Assembly: GCF_004193775.1 (NCBI RefSeq)
Contig: NC_041011.1
Span: 10,753,656 to 10,817,655 of the forward strand
From: Glycine soja
Lineage: Eukaryota > Streptophyta > Magnoliopsida > Fabales > Fabaceae
DNA length: 64,000 nt
Reading direction: 5' to 3'
In this document: positions 44,679 through 56,990 of the stretch, one piece after another
Numbering within the stretch: the stretch's first letter is position 1
How the letters are laid out: each line of letters starts with the position of its first letter
The notes under the pieces: model-generated
Told to the model about the DNA's origin: nothing
Databases searched by the model: none
The model's input: the letters and a program-made list of their open reading frames with translations, nothing else
Translations under genes and position numbers: made by a program

Positions 44679-45252
44679 CTCAAACAAACAAATCAAATGT
44701 AACAAGACAATTATAGTTGTTGTTTGAATACCTCACCCACTCAAGTGTATCACACAATTATGGCTTTTCTCTAATGAAAACACTCTTGCCTTTTACCACT
44801 CTAATTCCCCTTGAGTTCTTAGGCAATTCAAGAGATTATGGCCACAGCAAAGAACAATTCACCAATATGTGTAAGGTAAGGCTAGAGAGACAAGGAAAAG
44901 GTTAACCAAGAAAAAGGCTAACAATGTTTTTAGGCACAATTGAAGGAAATAAAATTCAGAATTTAGGAATTCAAGTAACAATCCTTCATACAACCAATAT
45001 ATTACCTTAAAAATATTTTTTTTAAAGTTCTTCAAGCATGAACCATTCAGCCCAATTTTTTATTTTTTTTGCTTATCCAAATTTCTGTTTTTTTTATATA
45101 TAACAAAGAGATCAAAAGGCTTAACTTTTGCAATGGTTCAGCCTAAAAGAAAAAAAAGAACATGAACAAGAAGGTAATATAAATGGCAAAAAAAAAAAAA
45201 TAAAGAAGGATGTTACCCAATATTTCCAGCAAAGGAAGTGTTGATCCTAGAA

Positions 45253-45271
45253 CTGGAGCTCTGATACCAAA
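45253..45271 (-). promoter_or_regulatory. Primer-binding site, tRNA-iMet type
   Basis: Immediately inside the 5' LTR on the minus strand, the sequence TTGGTATCAGAGCTCCAG matches the complement of the initiator methionine tRNA 3' end (TGGTATCAGAGC core), the usual primer for many gypsy elements. Confidence 0.85.
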
Positions 45272-45993
45272 TGATATGAACCCTTATCGCACAAAGGCTG
45301 ACTTAGGATCATCTAGGATTAAACCTTGATGGAAAATGCGGAAATTGATTAAGGAAAGGATGGAAAATAAGGTGGTTAATTTCGTGGGTCTTAATAAGGT
45401 GGTTCTTGGCATAAAATGGATGAATGGGATGGTAAAACATAAGTTAAGTGGTGGCTGGACAAAAATATAGAAATGACAATAACTCAAGCTACAAGGCTTC
45501 GAATGAGGTGATTCCAAAATGAGGTGAAAGGTATTGTTTTGAAATTCAATTTAGGCTCAAGAATCACTTAATTTGAGTGGGTAAAATGGGAGTTATGGCC
45601 ATGAGATAATTCTGGGTAGAAGTGGATTTTCTGGAATTGTGGTTTGAAAGAACAAGGTTGAAGATGAAAGGAAGGAAAGAATCACTCTTTCTGGGCGAGG
45701 GCAACACACAAAGGTTGTGAAAGTCCTTTGCTACAGCCAGGGTGTTCTTGAATCACTCAAGAACTTAGGAGAATCACTCTCACTAAGATAAAAGAGATAA
45801 ACTCTAATTTTCTAAATAAAACTCAACTTGTGTTTATTGATAAAATGGTTCAGCTTATATAGAAGCTTTACAACAGATTTTAGTAATGACCCACTAACCT
45901 ATAAAATAACTTAATGCCATTAACCTAGGAAATTAAAAGAACTTAATGGCTGAGTGTAACTGAAATTGTGGCAACCAAAAGTCACCCCCAACA
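45272..45993 (-). repeat. Gypsy 5' LTR
   Basis: Partner of 42311-42989. On the minus strand it can be read from TGTTGGGGGTGAC (45993) to TTCATATCA (45272). The true 5' edge may lie further right, since the partner is truncated. It contains CTTATATAGAAGCTT (about 45853-45867), whose TATATA core could be the promoter. Confidence 0.75.
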
Positions 45994-47960
45994 ACCATCA
46001 AGTCAGCCACCATTTGGTCTCCCAAAAGGCTGATGCCTAGGTTGCCAATTGGGCCCTTATTACAACTTGAACTAAACCTAACTAAAGCCCTTTTAGTTGG
46101 TTAACCCAAAACATATTTTTGGTCAGCCAAATTTACAAGGATTGGGCCATTATTTAGACAAACTAAACACTCTAAAATTGAGACAAAGTGGTGCCATTTA
46201 AATGCAACCACACCATGGACCAGTTGTTTTAAAACTTTAGATGTCATTTAAATAAATCAATAGCTAGGATATAAACCACTAATTATTATTAATTTAAAAT
46301 TTGTAAATGATCAAGAAAATTGATTCCTGCTAACCCTAAACCTAAAGGCTTCTCCTTCCTTTTGAATCGTGACTGTTTACAAACCTATCCTCGATGCTGA
46401 TTTCAAACAGCACCCAAAAGCACCCTTTGAAACCTTCGTTGCAGGCTCGACACCCCCCTTAGAAACTCGACTCCAAATATGTTTGGTCTTTTGTTCTCAG
46501 TACATGTTTTTGGATTTCTTGAGACCCCTAACTCATATCACCAACTTCAAGTTCACTTCTCAACCAATCACATTTCCCACTCGGATGAGGTTGACACATC
46601 ACCTGACTCACCTTCAAGTTGGCTCATGATCTAGGAAAGTGTACCTAATCTAGTAGTAAAGAAACAATAAGTATTATGTATTGTATTCACAAAGACTTGG
46701 TGTAATATTTAGGAATTGAGCAAAAAATGTAATCCAAAACATTCACTGCAGTGTGTTGTCAATTTGTTTTAGTGAGTGAGACAATGTTTTCCAGTTTTAA
46801 AAGAGAATTTTGTTGTAGCAAGACCCGAGTTTGCTATAGCGAGAAACGAACAATTGGTGGATTTTGAAAAAAAATTGGAGCAAAAATGGAAATCAAAGAA
46901 AAAAAGGCATTGCTGACTTGAATTCCATAGCATTCAACATATGGAAGTCAATTTCTAATCATTTTCCTTGTTCAATACAACCAAGATTCAGCTCAATTGA
47001 TTAATCCTAATTCCTTAGGTGATTAATCTTTTATTCCTAAGCTAAATTCCTAATTCATTAGGTAACTTAACCAAGAACTCAGAACATGAACAATGAATCT
47101 CTTCAATGCAAAATTTGATTTCATTCCTAAAATTAAGCTCTCACACAATTCCAATTCAAATCTAGAATCAATTTTTTTCAACACAATTCAATTCCTAAAA
47201 GCTAGTTTGATCAAGCCTAAGCATGCATTTAAGCAAATATTTGGAATGTGATCACATGTATAACAAAGAAAATAAATCAGAAAATGAAGAATCACATACT
47301 TGGTTACTACTTCATTCAATTAACAACTTCAATGTTTAGCTCCAATGGATCTTGATTTGGTCTAAAATAACATTTAAATCAAAAGTTACAATAGAGAGAG
47401 AGAGAGAGAGGAAAAAATGCAAATCTATAAGTCTGAATCGAAAAAATGACAAAAGGTGCCAATTATGATGTTACAAGTTATTTTAGTTAGATCCAAATCT
47501 ATATATTTTTTCTGTCACATTAGACTTTCATTGTAGCGAGGACACTTCTTGCTACAACGAGGCTTCATCTTTTGCAAATGATACTTCCAACGAATGAGTC
47601 ATATCAATAAAAGAAAATGTATTGAAAATAATTTGTTCCTAACTTTTATCTTTTTTACTATATGTCAATTATATTTTGGTACAATTGACTTTATACTCCC
47701 ATTGCAGTTTGCACCACTGAGAAATGAGTCATATCATGTTGAACTTGTTTATCTCAATTTGACTGGATAAGAATCAGTTATGTTTGAAGCTCAATTTGAA
47801 TTTTTTTTTCAAGCTCATGAACCAATTTGGTTTAGAGGTGAAAGTCAATTCAATTCAAGCTCATGAACCAATTTCAAGCTGAAAGTCAATTCAGTTATGT
47901 TTGAAGCTCAATTTGAATTTTTTTTGAAGCTCAATTTGAATTTATTTTAGAACTAAACGT
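45994..47960. other. Unassigned repeat-derived DNA
   Basis: No gene. Around 46630-46720 the phrase GAAAGTGTACCTAATCTAGT and the following CACAAAGACTTGG resemble the leader of Athila-type elements, and phrases such as TTGCTATAGCGAG recur in LTR-like DNA. A (GA)n run lies at about 47394-47411. Short phrases (AGCTCAATTTGAATTTTTTT, AAGCTCATGAACCAATTT) are locally duplicated at 47788-47945. Confidence 0.35.
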
Positions 47961-49973
47961 TGGTTAAGTTGTTTTGATCTTTTTCCGCAAGATTGATTTT
48001 AACCGCACAAAAAATCGTTTAAGGTATTGGACCACTAAACGATCTTTTGATTATTTTGAAAGGATAGAAACGTTAAGGTGTTGGACCATTAACGATCTCT
48101 TATTTTAGAAACGTTAAGACGTTGGACCATTAACGATCTCTTGGGGTGGTCGACAAAAGCGGGGCTTTTGCTCCTACGCATCCTCAATTGCAATGAGGAA
48201 ATAAGATCTACGTAGTTCTTGCAAAAGCGATAAAGTTATGGGTTGATTTTATGCTTTTGAACGATCCATGTTAATCGATAAAAGCAAAGAGGACCGTTTA
48301 AGTCGTTGGACCTTAAAACGATTTTAAGTGACTTTTACGGACAAAGCTTGATGTGTGAGTAGATTTTAACCTTAGTTTCACTTTGGTTATTAGTCAATTC
48401 ATTCAAGGAAACTTCCAAAGAAAAACATTCGATTGATTTTTTTGATTATTTTATTCAAAGATATTTTGATTATTTTATTATTATTTTTTCAAGATATTTT
48501 GATTATTTTATTATTATTTTGCTTTTTTTTTTTTGTTTAACCGAGGTTACAGCGTGAACGATCGGTTAGATTTTGCTTTAACAGTGATTTAACAACATTA
48601 CAACACAAATGATCGGTTGAAATTCATTTTTCATTTATTAGGCGAGATAAAGGCTTAAGTAAACGGTTAAAGCACGTTAAAAACGGAAGAAAATAAAATC
48701 GAAAGTGAACGAGATGAAGATGAAAGCAAACAAAACAAGAAATGAATTGAAAGTCTCGGATTCAAACACTTACCGGTTGAAGAACCAAGAACGGACGAAG
48801 AACGATGAAGAACGCAGGAAAATCTTTATAGATTTACTCACGGAAACGTCTCAGAAGCGTTACAGAAGCACTTCGACTTGATTCTTCTTCACGTAAACGT
48901 GCTTTTTTACCCAAAATAGCTGAAATGCATAACCTATGGGTCATGAATATTTTTGAAACAGCCCCCTTCCCCTATTTACAGGGAAATAGGGAGGTGCTTG
49001 CCGCCCAGAGGCTTCTTGAGGAAAATTTCTAAGCGCACCCCAATTACTAAGTTCACCCCCTTTTCGTACATTACGAAAATGTTACAGAAGCCTTACGGAA
49101 GTTTTTTGGATTTGATTTTCATCTTTTTTTCTCTTCCTTTTCACCAATATTAAGTGAAATATGCTTACCCAAGATTTTCGGAAATTTTACGGAAGCCACG
49201 GAAGCCACGGAAGCCCTAGAAACCATTTTTCAACAAAACGTGGAGGAGCTTGCCGCCCAGTTGCTTCCTCCTTAAGCAACCCAACTTCCAAAATATTCCG
49301 GAAGGGCCTAGATTCGAATTTCTATTTACACCCTATCTTGATAAGTTCACCCCTTGTTTTTATGTTTTTGGCTGTTTTCTTTCTAAAATCTTACGAAACT
49401 ATACAGATTCCACCTTGATGAGTGCTAAGCCTTCCGAAGCAATCAACAATGGTCCTCGGATGAAATTATAGTGTAACAGTTTATTTACACACACTCCACT
49501 TTGCTAAATACACTCCTATTTTCGTGTTTTTGACTGGTTTCTTCCCGAAACATCTTAGAACTTTACGGATTCTACAATGATGGGTGTTAAACATTTTGAG
49601 GTGGTCAAATGAAGGTCGCATGCCGACAAACAATGATTCCCGAATGAAATTAGGGTATGATAGTTGCCCCTCTTTACTTATCTTTTATCGGAGATAAAAG
49701 GGAAGTAAAGATAAGACACTAATTTCGTTCGAGCGGATCCTTACTCAAGCAATCAATAGCCCAACCAGCAAAACGCGTTGTTGAACTTGGACGTCTCTGG
49801 ATGGCAAAGGAAAAAATTTGGGAAAACTTGCAAAAATCTTCAAAATGATTAGAAATGGCCGACCATCATCATTCTGATGTCATCGGACTTGTTTGTCTCT
49901 AGATGATAAAGGTACGGATAACCATGGGGTATATCCACGTGCTACCGAACCCTTGAGTCTGACGGATAGCAAA

Positions 49974-50743
49974 ATGAGACTTTTTCGCAGTCTCGACCGG
50001 AAGACACTGACATCTCCGAAAAAGGTGCAGATGACGACGTTAGTCACAAAATGCTATCAGGCTTTGAGTCTTAAGAATAACAAATGAGACTTTTTCGCAG
50101 TCTCGGCCGGAAGACGCTGACATCTCCGGGAAGGTGCAGATGACGACGTTAGTCACTGCATGCTATCGGGCTTTGAGTCTTACGAATAGCAAATGAGACT
50201 TTTTCGTAGTCTCGGCCGGAAGATGCTGACATCTTCGGGAAAGGTGCAGATGATGATGTTAGTCACTGCATTCTATCGAGCTTTGAGTCTTACGGATAGC
50301 AAATGAGACTTTTTCTCAGTCTCGGCCGGAAGTCGCTGACATCTATGGGGAAGGTGCAGATGACGACGTTAGTCACTGCATGCTATCGGACTTTGAGTCT
50401 TACGGATAGCAAATGAGACTTTTTCGCAGTCTCGGCCGGAAGACGTTGACATCTCTGGGGAAGGTGCAGATGACGACGTTAGTCACTGCATGCTATCGGG
50501 ATTTCAGTCTTATGGATAGCAAATGAGAGTTTTCCGCAGTCTCGGCCGGAAGACACTGACATCTTCGAGGAAGGTGCAGATGACGACGTTAGTCACTGCA
50601 TTCTATCGGGCTTTGAGTCTTACGTATAGCAAAATGATACTTTTTCGCAGTCTCGGTCGGAAGACGCTGACATCTCCACGGAAGGTGCAGATGACGACGT
50701 TAGTCACTGCATGCTATCGGGCTTTGAGTTTTACGGATAGCAA
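49974..50743. repeat. 110-bp tandem array, seven units
   Basis: Unit starts (ATGAGAC or a variant) lie at 49974, 50084, 50193, 50303, 50413, 50523 and 50634, with an eighth start at 50744. Periods are 109 to 111 bp. Each unit contains TTTTTCGCAGTCTCGGCCGG, CTGACATCTCCG, AGGTGCAGATGACGACGTTA and GCTTTGAGTCTTACGGATAG. Units differ by a few bases. The array sits in the 3' region of the decayed Tat/Ogre element, where tandem repeats are common. Confidence 0.95.
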
Positions 50744-50749
50744 ATGAGT

Positions 50750-52330
50750 GTGTGCGGGTTACCGTATAGGGCGTCTCCGCGTGCCAACGGACTCACAGGT
50801 CACGATAGCAAAAAGTGGGGTGGTTGACAAAAGCGAGGCTTTTGCTCCTACATATCCTCAATTTATGATGAGGAACTCAGACCAACGTAGTTCTTGACTT
50901 TGTGTGAGACTAAAATAGTCTCGGAGTTCTTTCGCTAAAATGTGAACATGCTATAGCAAAGAAACAGAACCTCCAATTGATCAGAGCAACATATAGTTTT
51001 TGGAGAAAAACAAACATGTCTACCGGGGGGAAGGAGGGTATGCTGATAAAATTTTCTTCTAAGCGACCATTTAGAGGAAACACTGGGTCCAACAAAAAAG
51101 AAGAAAAATCACTCAAAGTGTATAAGTCTCACACAGGTAAGTGTTTTATCCTAATTCCGAACCATAGATATGTCATGACTTGATTTTGCAAATCATTTCC
51201 AATCAAATTAAATATTACATGCGTGATCATGGATCAATAGGACATTTTCGGGAATGTTGTTTTGGTGGGAAATTCGGCTCTGAGTTGTTTGGGCCTTTTC
51301 CTTTTCTGTTTTTGTTTAGTGCGGGGTGAGAAAGTCGTCAGTGCACAGGATTTTGGTTGGCGATCAAAGGGAGAGGACCACTTCAAGCCGTGGTTTCCTT
51401 TCTTTTCTTGTTTGCTTGTGACAATTTTGTATTGTTCAGATATTGTCTAGTCCAAAGACTTTTCTGTATATTTCTTTTGTTTTCTTCCGATCTTTGATCG
51501 AGAATTTTTCTTTCTTCTTTTATTTGCTTTCTTTTAATCTTTGATTGAGAATTTTCTTCTTTTCCTCTTCTTTCGATCTTTGATCAGGAACTTCTTTTTT
51601 TTTCTTTTCTTTTTCTTTTCTTCCGAGGGCAAAGATGGACATTCTCACCCTGGGTCAATGTTTATGGTGAGTTGGTATTTTTGGCTCAGAGCTTGTAGAA
51701 CGACTGGACATGATATTTGTCAGGGTGTTGGTTTGGTCAGCAGTCCAGGGGTAAAGAGATGTCCCACATTATTTCCATGACACGCACACAACGATGATGA
51801 TTCAGAAATTTTATGCAAAACTGGTCACGCATGCACCTATGTGGACACTCAGGCATCAAGTTTTTGTGGTCACGCGACACTAGGGCTCAGGAACCATCAT
51901 TTTTCCTATTTAAGTCAACCCAGTGTTTCCAAAATATGCTCCTTTATCAATTCATACATTTGTCCGAGTCTATCTTGGGCGTTCGGGAAAATTTTCACAG
52001 CATTCACCCTTTAGGTGCGTACACACATTTTTTTAACAAAGCCTTTATGTCACGATCAGTAAATCTTTCCTTTCAAAGAAAAGCCAGAAGTTATTTCTTT
52101 TCCAAAGCATGTTTGGCTTTTTAGGTAACTAAATTATTTTTATTTTGTTTTTCTTTTTGACAATGTTGATATCTATGATCACATATGTTTCTTTCTTTTC
52201 TGAAAAGTCGTGCGAACGAGGGTACGCAAGGCCCACCTACGTCAAAATAAACGAAGAAAATGCAATGATAAGTCGCAATAAAAAAAACAATGACAAAACA
52301 AATTGAGAGACGTAATGCCGGACCACGGTG
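50750..52330. other. Element 3' region without recognised genes
   Basis: No coding sequence I can support. It contains a pyrimidine-rich stretch with three diverged copies of a TCTTTGATCGAGAATTTTTC-like unit (about 51490-51600). Other short frames are unlike any family known to me. Confidence 0.4.
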
Positions 52331-52335
52331 GGAGC

Positions 52336-52465
52336 AAACACAATAACTGAAAGCAGCAGTGTTAGATCACAATGGAAACAAAAATAATAACTGAAAGCAG
52401 TAATGGAAACAAAAACAATAACTGAAAGCAGTAATGGAAACAAAAATAATAATTGAAAGCAGTGA
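52336..52465. repeat. 31-bp tandem repeat, about four units
   Basis: Four tandem copies of a unit reading AACAATAACTGAAAGCAGTA followed by ATGGAAACAAA, with small changes, starting after GCAAACAC at about 52336 and ending near GACATGG. They lie at the 3' edge of the extra ORF. Confidence 0.8.
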
Positions 52466-52479
52466 TGTTAGACGACATG

Positions 52480-53413
52480 GAATCACAAGTGCGGCGACCT
52501 TGGTCGTGTAGCTCCGCCCTCTCCCAGGTGACCGAGCAGGTCGGTCATATCCTCATTCATGTGGGCTTCCTTCGCTTCGCCTGGGGATCTTGCGGGTCCG
52601 GTTCCCTCCTCAGTGGGCCAATCTCCAGGCCACACGACCTCAGCCCTGAACTGCTCTGGGGAAGGGCATACAAAAGGAGGGGAGCCCTGCCCCTACTGGC
52701 TGAGGCTGGAACGGTAGAAGCACTCATGCAATTGCACCTGCCCGCGGTGGTTGGCCGTCTGCTGGCGAACCATATGCCGTAGATACTACTCCACACTCAG
52801 TGGTATAACCGGATCGGGCTGCTGAGGTGGTGGTGCATTCGCAGCCTATTGTGTGTCACCCTTCGCTTGCCTAGCTGGTGCTCATAATCCACACCCGCCT
52901 CCCCGCAGCGGTCCGGGCAAAGTCTTGCCCCGGTATGCATAACAGTTGGGCGATGGCCTCCTCGTCAAAGCCGGAGGCCTAGTCCCTCCTCTGGCTGAAT
53001 TCGCACCGATGGTCCTCCTCCAAGATCAGTGGGTGGCCCAGGAACTGGCTGAGGGCATCTATGCCAAAGGGAATCCACTGACCCCTTACTCACGAGCGCA
53101 TATCTCGAACTCCCTCCTCCGTGGGCTAGGCATTAGCGTAGAACTCTAGGACTATCTCAGGGTCGAACTTGGCCATGGGAGTCACTAGAGGTGTCCAATG
53201 CCTGTGTGCTATCTCCTCCTGGATGTGTGAGTACTCATCCTCCATGAGCTGGACGCGCCTCTCCCTATGGAACGACTATCCCTTGATGGCCTCAAAATGC
53301 TGCTGGTGTTCGACACTCCAGAACCAGTGACTGTCGAACTCCACGGAGACGCTGGAGCTTTCCCCCTGGGCATCCCTCCTGGACCTCTTTGTGGAATGCT
53401 TCTTCGGAGCCAT
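52480..53413 (-). pseudogene. Extra ORF downstream of gypsy pol ('putative plant transposon protein' type), decayed
   Basis: An ATG at 53413 opens MAPKKHSTKRSRRDAQ, then HWTPLVTPMAKFDPEIVLEF, GQWIPFGIDALSQFLGHPL and FDEEAIAQLLCIPGQDFART. In-frame stops break this 181-codon frame at four places before its final TAG at 52871; at least some look like Trp codons turned to TAG or TGA, the pattern left by cytosine-methylation decay. After a frame change the C-terminus continues with MNEDMTDLLGHLGEGGATRP. The wording matches the plant domain named putative plant transposon protein (my memory of Pfam). It lies downstream of pol on the same strand, as additional ORFs of Tat-lineage elements can. Function unknown. 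Confidence 0.7.
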
Positions 53414-54300
53414 CTCTTGTTGGGGATGAATAACAGCGCAAAATGGAATCAAAAAACGTTGAGAAATGGTGACCTAAGGCTGGAAATCCAAGGGATCCAG
53501 GGAGCATACATTTTTTGGATGAGAGGAAGAAGTTTTGGGTGAAAAACTCACCCCTTCCCTCTCCTTTTAACCTTTCTCGTGCAGGGGGTGCTCACCCAGG
53601 CGAGCTAACCTCGCCCAGGCAAGCTAACCTTGTGCATCCTTTTTTTTTCAAACAAGAAAATCACGCGTTCACCTATGGGTCCATGCTCGTTAGCTCGGAG
53701 TCCATAGGATAAGTTAGGCATATAAAAAGACAGAAGCTTTAAGGGATACTAGGTTGTCTCTTAGCAGGGCCTCCTCAACATGCGAAGCCAGTCGCGAGAT
53801 GATGATCTGCTGACCACCAGCCTAGTGCCTGTTCGTACCCATCCCCGAGCATCTGAAAGCAGGAAATGACATTTATGCAGTGAAAATATGGCCACGCTAC
53901 CACTTACCTTGGTTCATCAGTGTCCAGGATTTGACGCTGTATTGACCACCTCTCGAAATGATCATGTCCCTGTCTGTCGATTCATAAGGTACAAAATGCA
54001 TGTGCATGCGTATGCATGGGCAGTTTCAAACGCAATAATTCTTTAGCAAAAACCCATTGGGTTCAGTTTTAAATAAGCACTTAGAGCATCCCTATAGGTC
54101 GAGCAAAAAGGCTCAGATCATTTAAAAAGAATATGCATCCTTAAAGGCACAAAACCAGGGTTGAAAGAACAAATCATCAATCTCGCGCTCTTTAAATGAT
54201 CGTGACGACAATTTATAGAGGACAGGAATCCCTGGCGGAAACCAACAGAAAATTAAACATGCAACGACTCTGCTAATTGCCCCAAGTCTCAAGCGTAGTA
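53414..54300. other. Spacer between pol and the extra ORF
   Basis: No gene. The stretch contains a GC-rich portion with two near copies of CTCACCCAGGCGAGCTAACC-like wording (about 53591-53629) and then AT-rich sequence up to the integrase end. Confidence 0.4.
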
Positions 54301-54389
54301 TCGCTTAATGTCATTGGCATTTACGGGTGAAGGTAGTTCCTCGTCATCCATGTTAGTGAGCACAAGGGCCCCTTTGGAGAAAGCCTTTT

Positions 54390-56990
54390 TTACCACGAAG
54401 GGCCCTTCGTCGTTCGGTAACCATGTAGCGCGAAATGGAGCATCTTGTGCCAGTCCTTGCATGACACGGTCATCTTCTGAATAATCTTCTTGATATTCTT
54501 GTTGGCTGCCTCCACTGCTCCGTTCATCTTGGGCCTGTAGGGTGTGGAATTGTGGTGTTGGATCTTAAATTCCTCGCACATTTCTCCCATCATTTTATTA
54601 TTCAAATTGGTGTCGTTGTCTGTGATAATCTTCCTTGGCAAACCATACCGGCAGATTATCTCCCTCTTGATGAACCAAACCACCACACTCCTTGTGACAC
54701 TAGCGTATGAGGTAGCTTCGACCCACTTGGTGAAGTAATCGATTGCCACCAAGATGAAACGATGTTTGTTCGCAGCCTTGGGCTCTATGGCTCAGATCAC
54801 ATATATTCCCCACATGAAAAAGGGCCACGGTGAGGCCAATATATTCAATGGCAAGGGCGGAGCGTTGACATTGTTTGCAAACGTTTGGCATTTGTGACAC
54901 TTCCTTACATGGAGGCAACAGTCGCTTTCCATGGTGAGACAATAATAGCCCGCCCTCAGGATCCTCCTAGCCATGGCGTGCCCATTAGTGTGCGTACCGA
55001 AAGAGCCCTCATGGACCTCCTCCAGCATGCATCCAGCCTCCTTAGTGTTCACGCATCGGAGCAACACCATGTCATGGTTTCTCTTGTATAGTATGCCCCC
55101 GCTTTAAAAGAAACCGACCGCCAACCTCCTTAACGTCCTCTTGTCATTGTCGGAAGCTTCCAGTGGGTACTCTTTGCTTTCAACGTATCGTTTGATGTCA
55201 AAATACCAAGGTTTACCGTCCCGCTCCTCCTCTACCAAACAACAATATGCGGGCCTGCCACGACACCTAAACTCAATGTATGGTAGGTCTCCGTGCGGTG
55301 TCAGCTGGAACATGGACGCTAAAGTGGCGAGCGCATCGACCATTTGGTTTTCGTCTCGGGGAACTCGGGATGCATGGGATGCATTTGGTTTTCCTCTCGG
55401 GGAACATGATGGAAAGAGATCTCATTAAAAAACTCAGCCAGCTCCTTGATGTAGGTTTGGTAGGGTATTAGCTTGTGATCCCTAGTTTCCTACTCTCCTC
55501 TTAGCTTGTGAATCACCAGTGCCGAGTCTCCATACACCTTGAGCAGTTTGATGTTGAAGTCAATTGCTGCCCAACACCATGGCCCAGAACGTTAGATTTC
55601 TCCATCGAACCACATGATCCACTTATCCATATCCTTTTCTAGCTTCTCTTCAAATAAGGTCATGATGTCCTCATCTGGGAACTCAAGATGCATGGGTTGA
55701 TAATCATTGAGAGGCTGCTGAGCCAAATAGTCCGCCAAGGCGCTTCCCTTTATCGCTTTTTGGGTTACATAAACTATGTCAAACTCGGATAGCAAAACCT
55801 GCCACCGAGCGATCCGCCCTGTGAGAGCGGGCTTCTCAAAGATGTACTTGACCGGGTCCATCTTGGATACCAGCCAGGTGGTATGGCTCAGCATGTACTG
55901 TCTTAGTCAGTGGGACACCCATACCAAAGCGTAACATGTCCTTTCCATCATGGAGAAGTTCATCTCACAGGCCGTGAACTTCTTACTTAAGTAGTAGATG
56001 ACTCGCTCTCTTTTTATCGACTCATCATGCTGCCCCAACATACACCCCATCGACTCGTCCAAAACTGTCATGTACAGGATGAGAGGTCTCCCGGGCACCG
56101 GCGGCATAAGTACGAGAGGCTTCATGAGGTGCCATTTGATCTTTTCAAACGCCTCTTGACAGTCCTTGTCCCAGTGGACGGACTAGTTCTTGCTTAAAAG
56201 TGGCTCATAGATAGCTGTGAGCTGTGATATGAATCTGGCAATGTATTTTAAACGCCCCAGGAAACCTCAAACTTGCTTCTCGGTACGGGGTTCCGGCATC
56301 TCAAGGATGGATTTTACTTTTTCGGGGTCCACCTCAATTCCCTTCTGACTTATGATGAAACCCAACAGCTTTCCCGACTTGACCTCGAAGGTGCACTTAG
56401 TGGGGTTTAACCTCAATTGATACCTCCTAAGCCTCTCGAACAACCTTCGCAAGTTGACGAGGTGTTCTTCCTCAGTTTTGGACTTGGCAATGATGTCGTC
56501 TATGTAGACTTCGATTTCTCGGTGCATCATGTTGTGGAACAAAGCCACCATAGCCCGTTGATAGGCTGCCCCGGCGTTCTTGAGCCCAAAGGACATCACC
56601 TTATAGCAGAACGTTCCCCACAAGGTAACAAACGTGGTCTTTTCCATATCTTCTGGCGCCATCTTTATCTGATTGTAGCCTGAGAAACCCTCCATGAAGG
56701 AAAACAAAGTGAAATTGGTTGTGTTGTCTACGAGGACATCGATGTGTGGCAGAGGAAAATTATCTTTGGGACTGGCTCGATTCAGGTCCCGATAGTCCAC
56801 ACATATTCATACCTTCCCATCTTTCTAAGGGATCGACACAATGTTGGCCACTCACTCGGGGTATCGAACCACCACCAAGAAATCGATGTCAAACTGCTTT
56901 TTCACCTCCTCCTTGATCTTCAGCGACGTCTCGGGTTTCATTCTCCTTAGCTTTTGCTTCACCTCCTCCTTGTTGTTCTGCCTCTATTAG
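54390..56990 (-). pseudogene. Tat/Ogre-type gypsy pol: RT, RNase H, integrase
   Basis: Right to left. The RT (56990-56267) has YRDLNRASPKDNFPLPHID, GFSGYNQIKMAPEDMEKTTF, the catalytic YIDDII and GFIISQKGIEVDPEK. The RNase H and linker region (56125-55592) has IYYLSKKFTACEMNFSMME and RIARWQVLLSEFDIVYV. The H2C2 zinc finger (55070-54792) has HEGSFGTHTNGH and CHKCQ. The integrase core (54752-54390) has VAIDYFTKWVEA, IITDNDTNLNN and a Glu in GAVEAANKN. From 56800 to 55592 one frame carries stops at about 56265, 55905 and 55590; one frameshift lies in 55343-55592; then a second frame runs to 54390 with stops near 55104 and 54792. The gag-side part is missing beyond 56990. Inactive. Confidence 0.92.

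Larger units (their letters stand above)
42311..45993 (-). mobile_element. Gypsy element with gag-protease only (pol deleted)
   Basis: Minus-strand order: LTR (45993-45272), primer-binding site (45271-45253), gag-protease frame (44678-43143, with a frameshifted tail to about 42990), LTR (42989-42311). No reverse transcriptase, RNase H or integrase is present. The five bases outside (AATTG on the left, ACCAT on the right) do not match. The right LTR may therefore extend further, to somewhere in 45994-46370, with the left LTR shortened by the deletion. Non-autonomous. Confidence 0.8.
47961..54300 (-). mobile_element. 3' untranslated and LTR-like region of the Tat/Ogre gypsy element
   Basis: Downstream of the minus-strand pol (54390-56990) lie an extra ORF (52480-53413), short tandem repeats, a 110-bp tandem array and LTR-like sequence. 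Two distant stretches share a phrase: AAAAGCGGGGCTTTTGCTCC (48156) and AAAAGCGAGGCTTTTGCTCC (50830), each followed by a TCCTCAATT...ATGAGGAA hairpin and CGTAGTTCTTG. Paired phrases with GAGGAGCTTGCCGCCCAG or GAGGTGCTTGCCGCCCAG occur at 49243 and 48992. I cannot set exact LTR edges. Confidence 0.45.

Noticed and set aside
46369..46629. Plus-strand frame of 86 codons
   Set aside because: Lies in LTR-like or unassigned repeat DNA; no motif, and the opposite strand is the coding strand of the neighbouring element.
49974..50743. Regular repeats that might suggest a CRISPR array
   Set aside because: The whole 110-bp unit is conserved, with no unique spacers, and the sequence is eukaryotic retrotransposon DNA.
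52453..52782. Plus-strand frame of 109 codons with a protein-like look
   Set aside because: It is antisense to the decayed extra ORF on the minus strand, whose wording is recognisable; the plus frame is its shadow.
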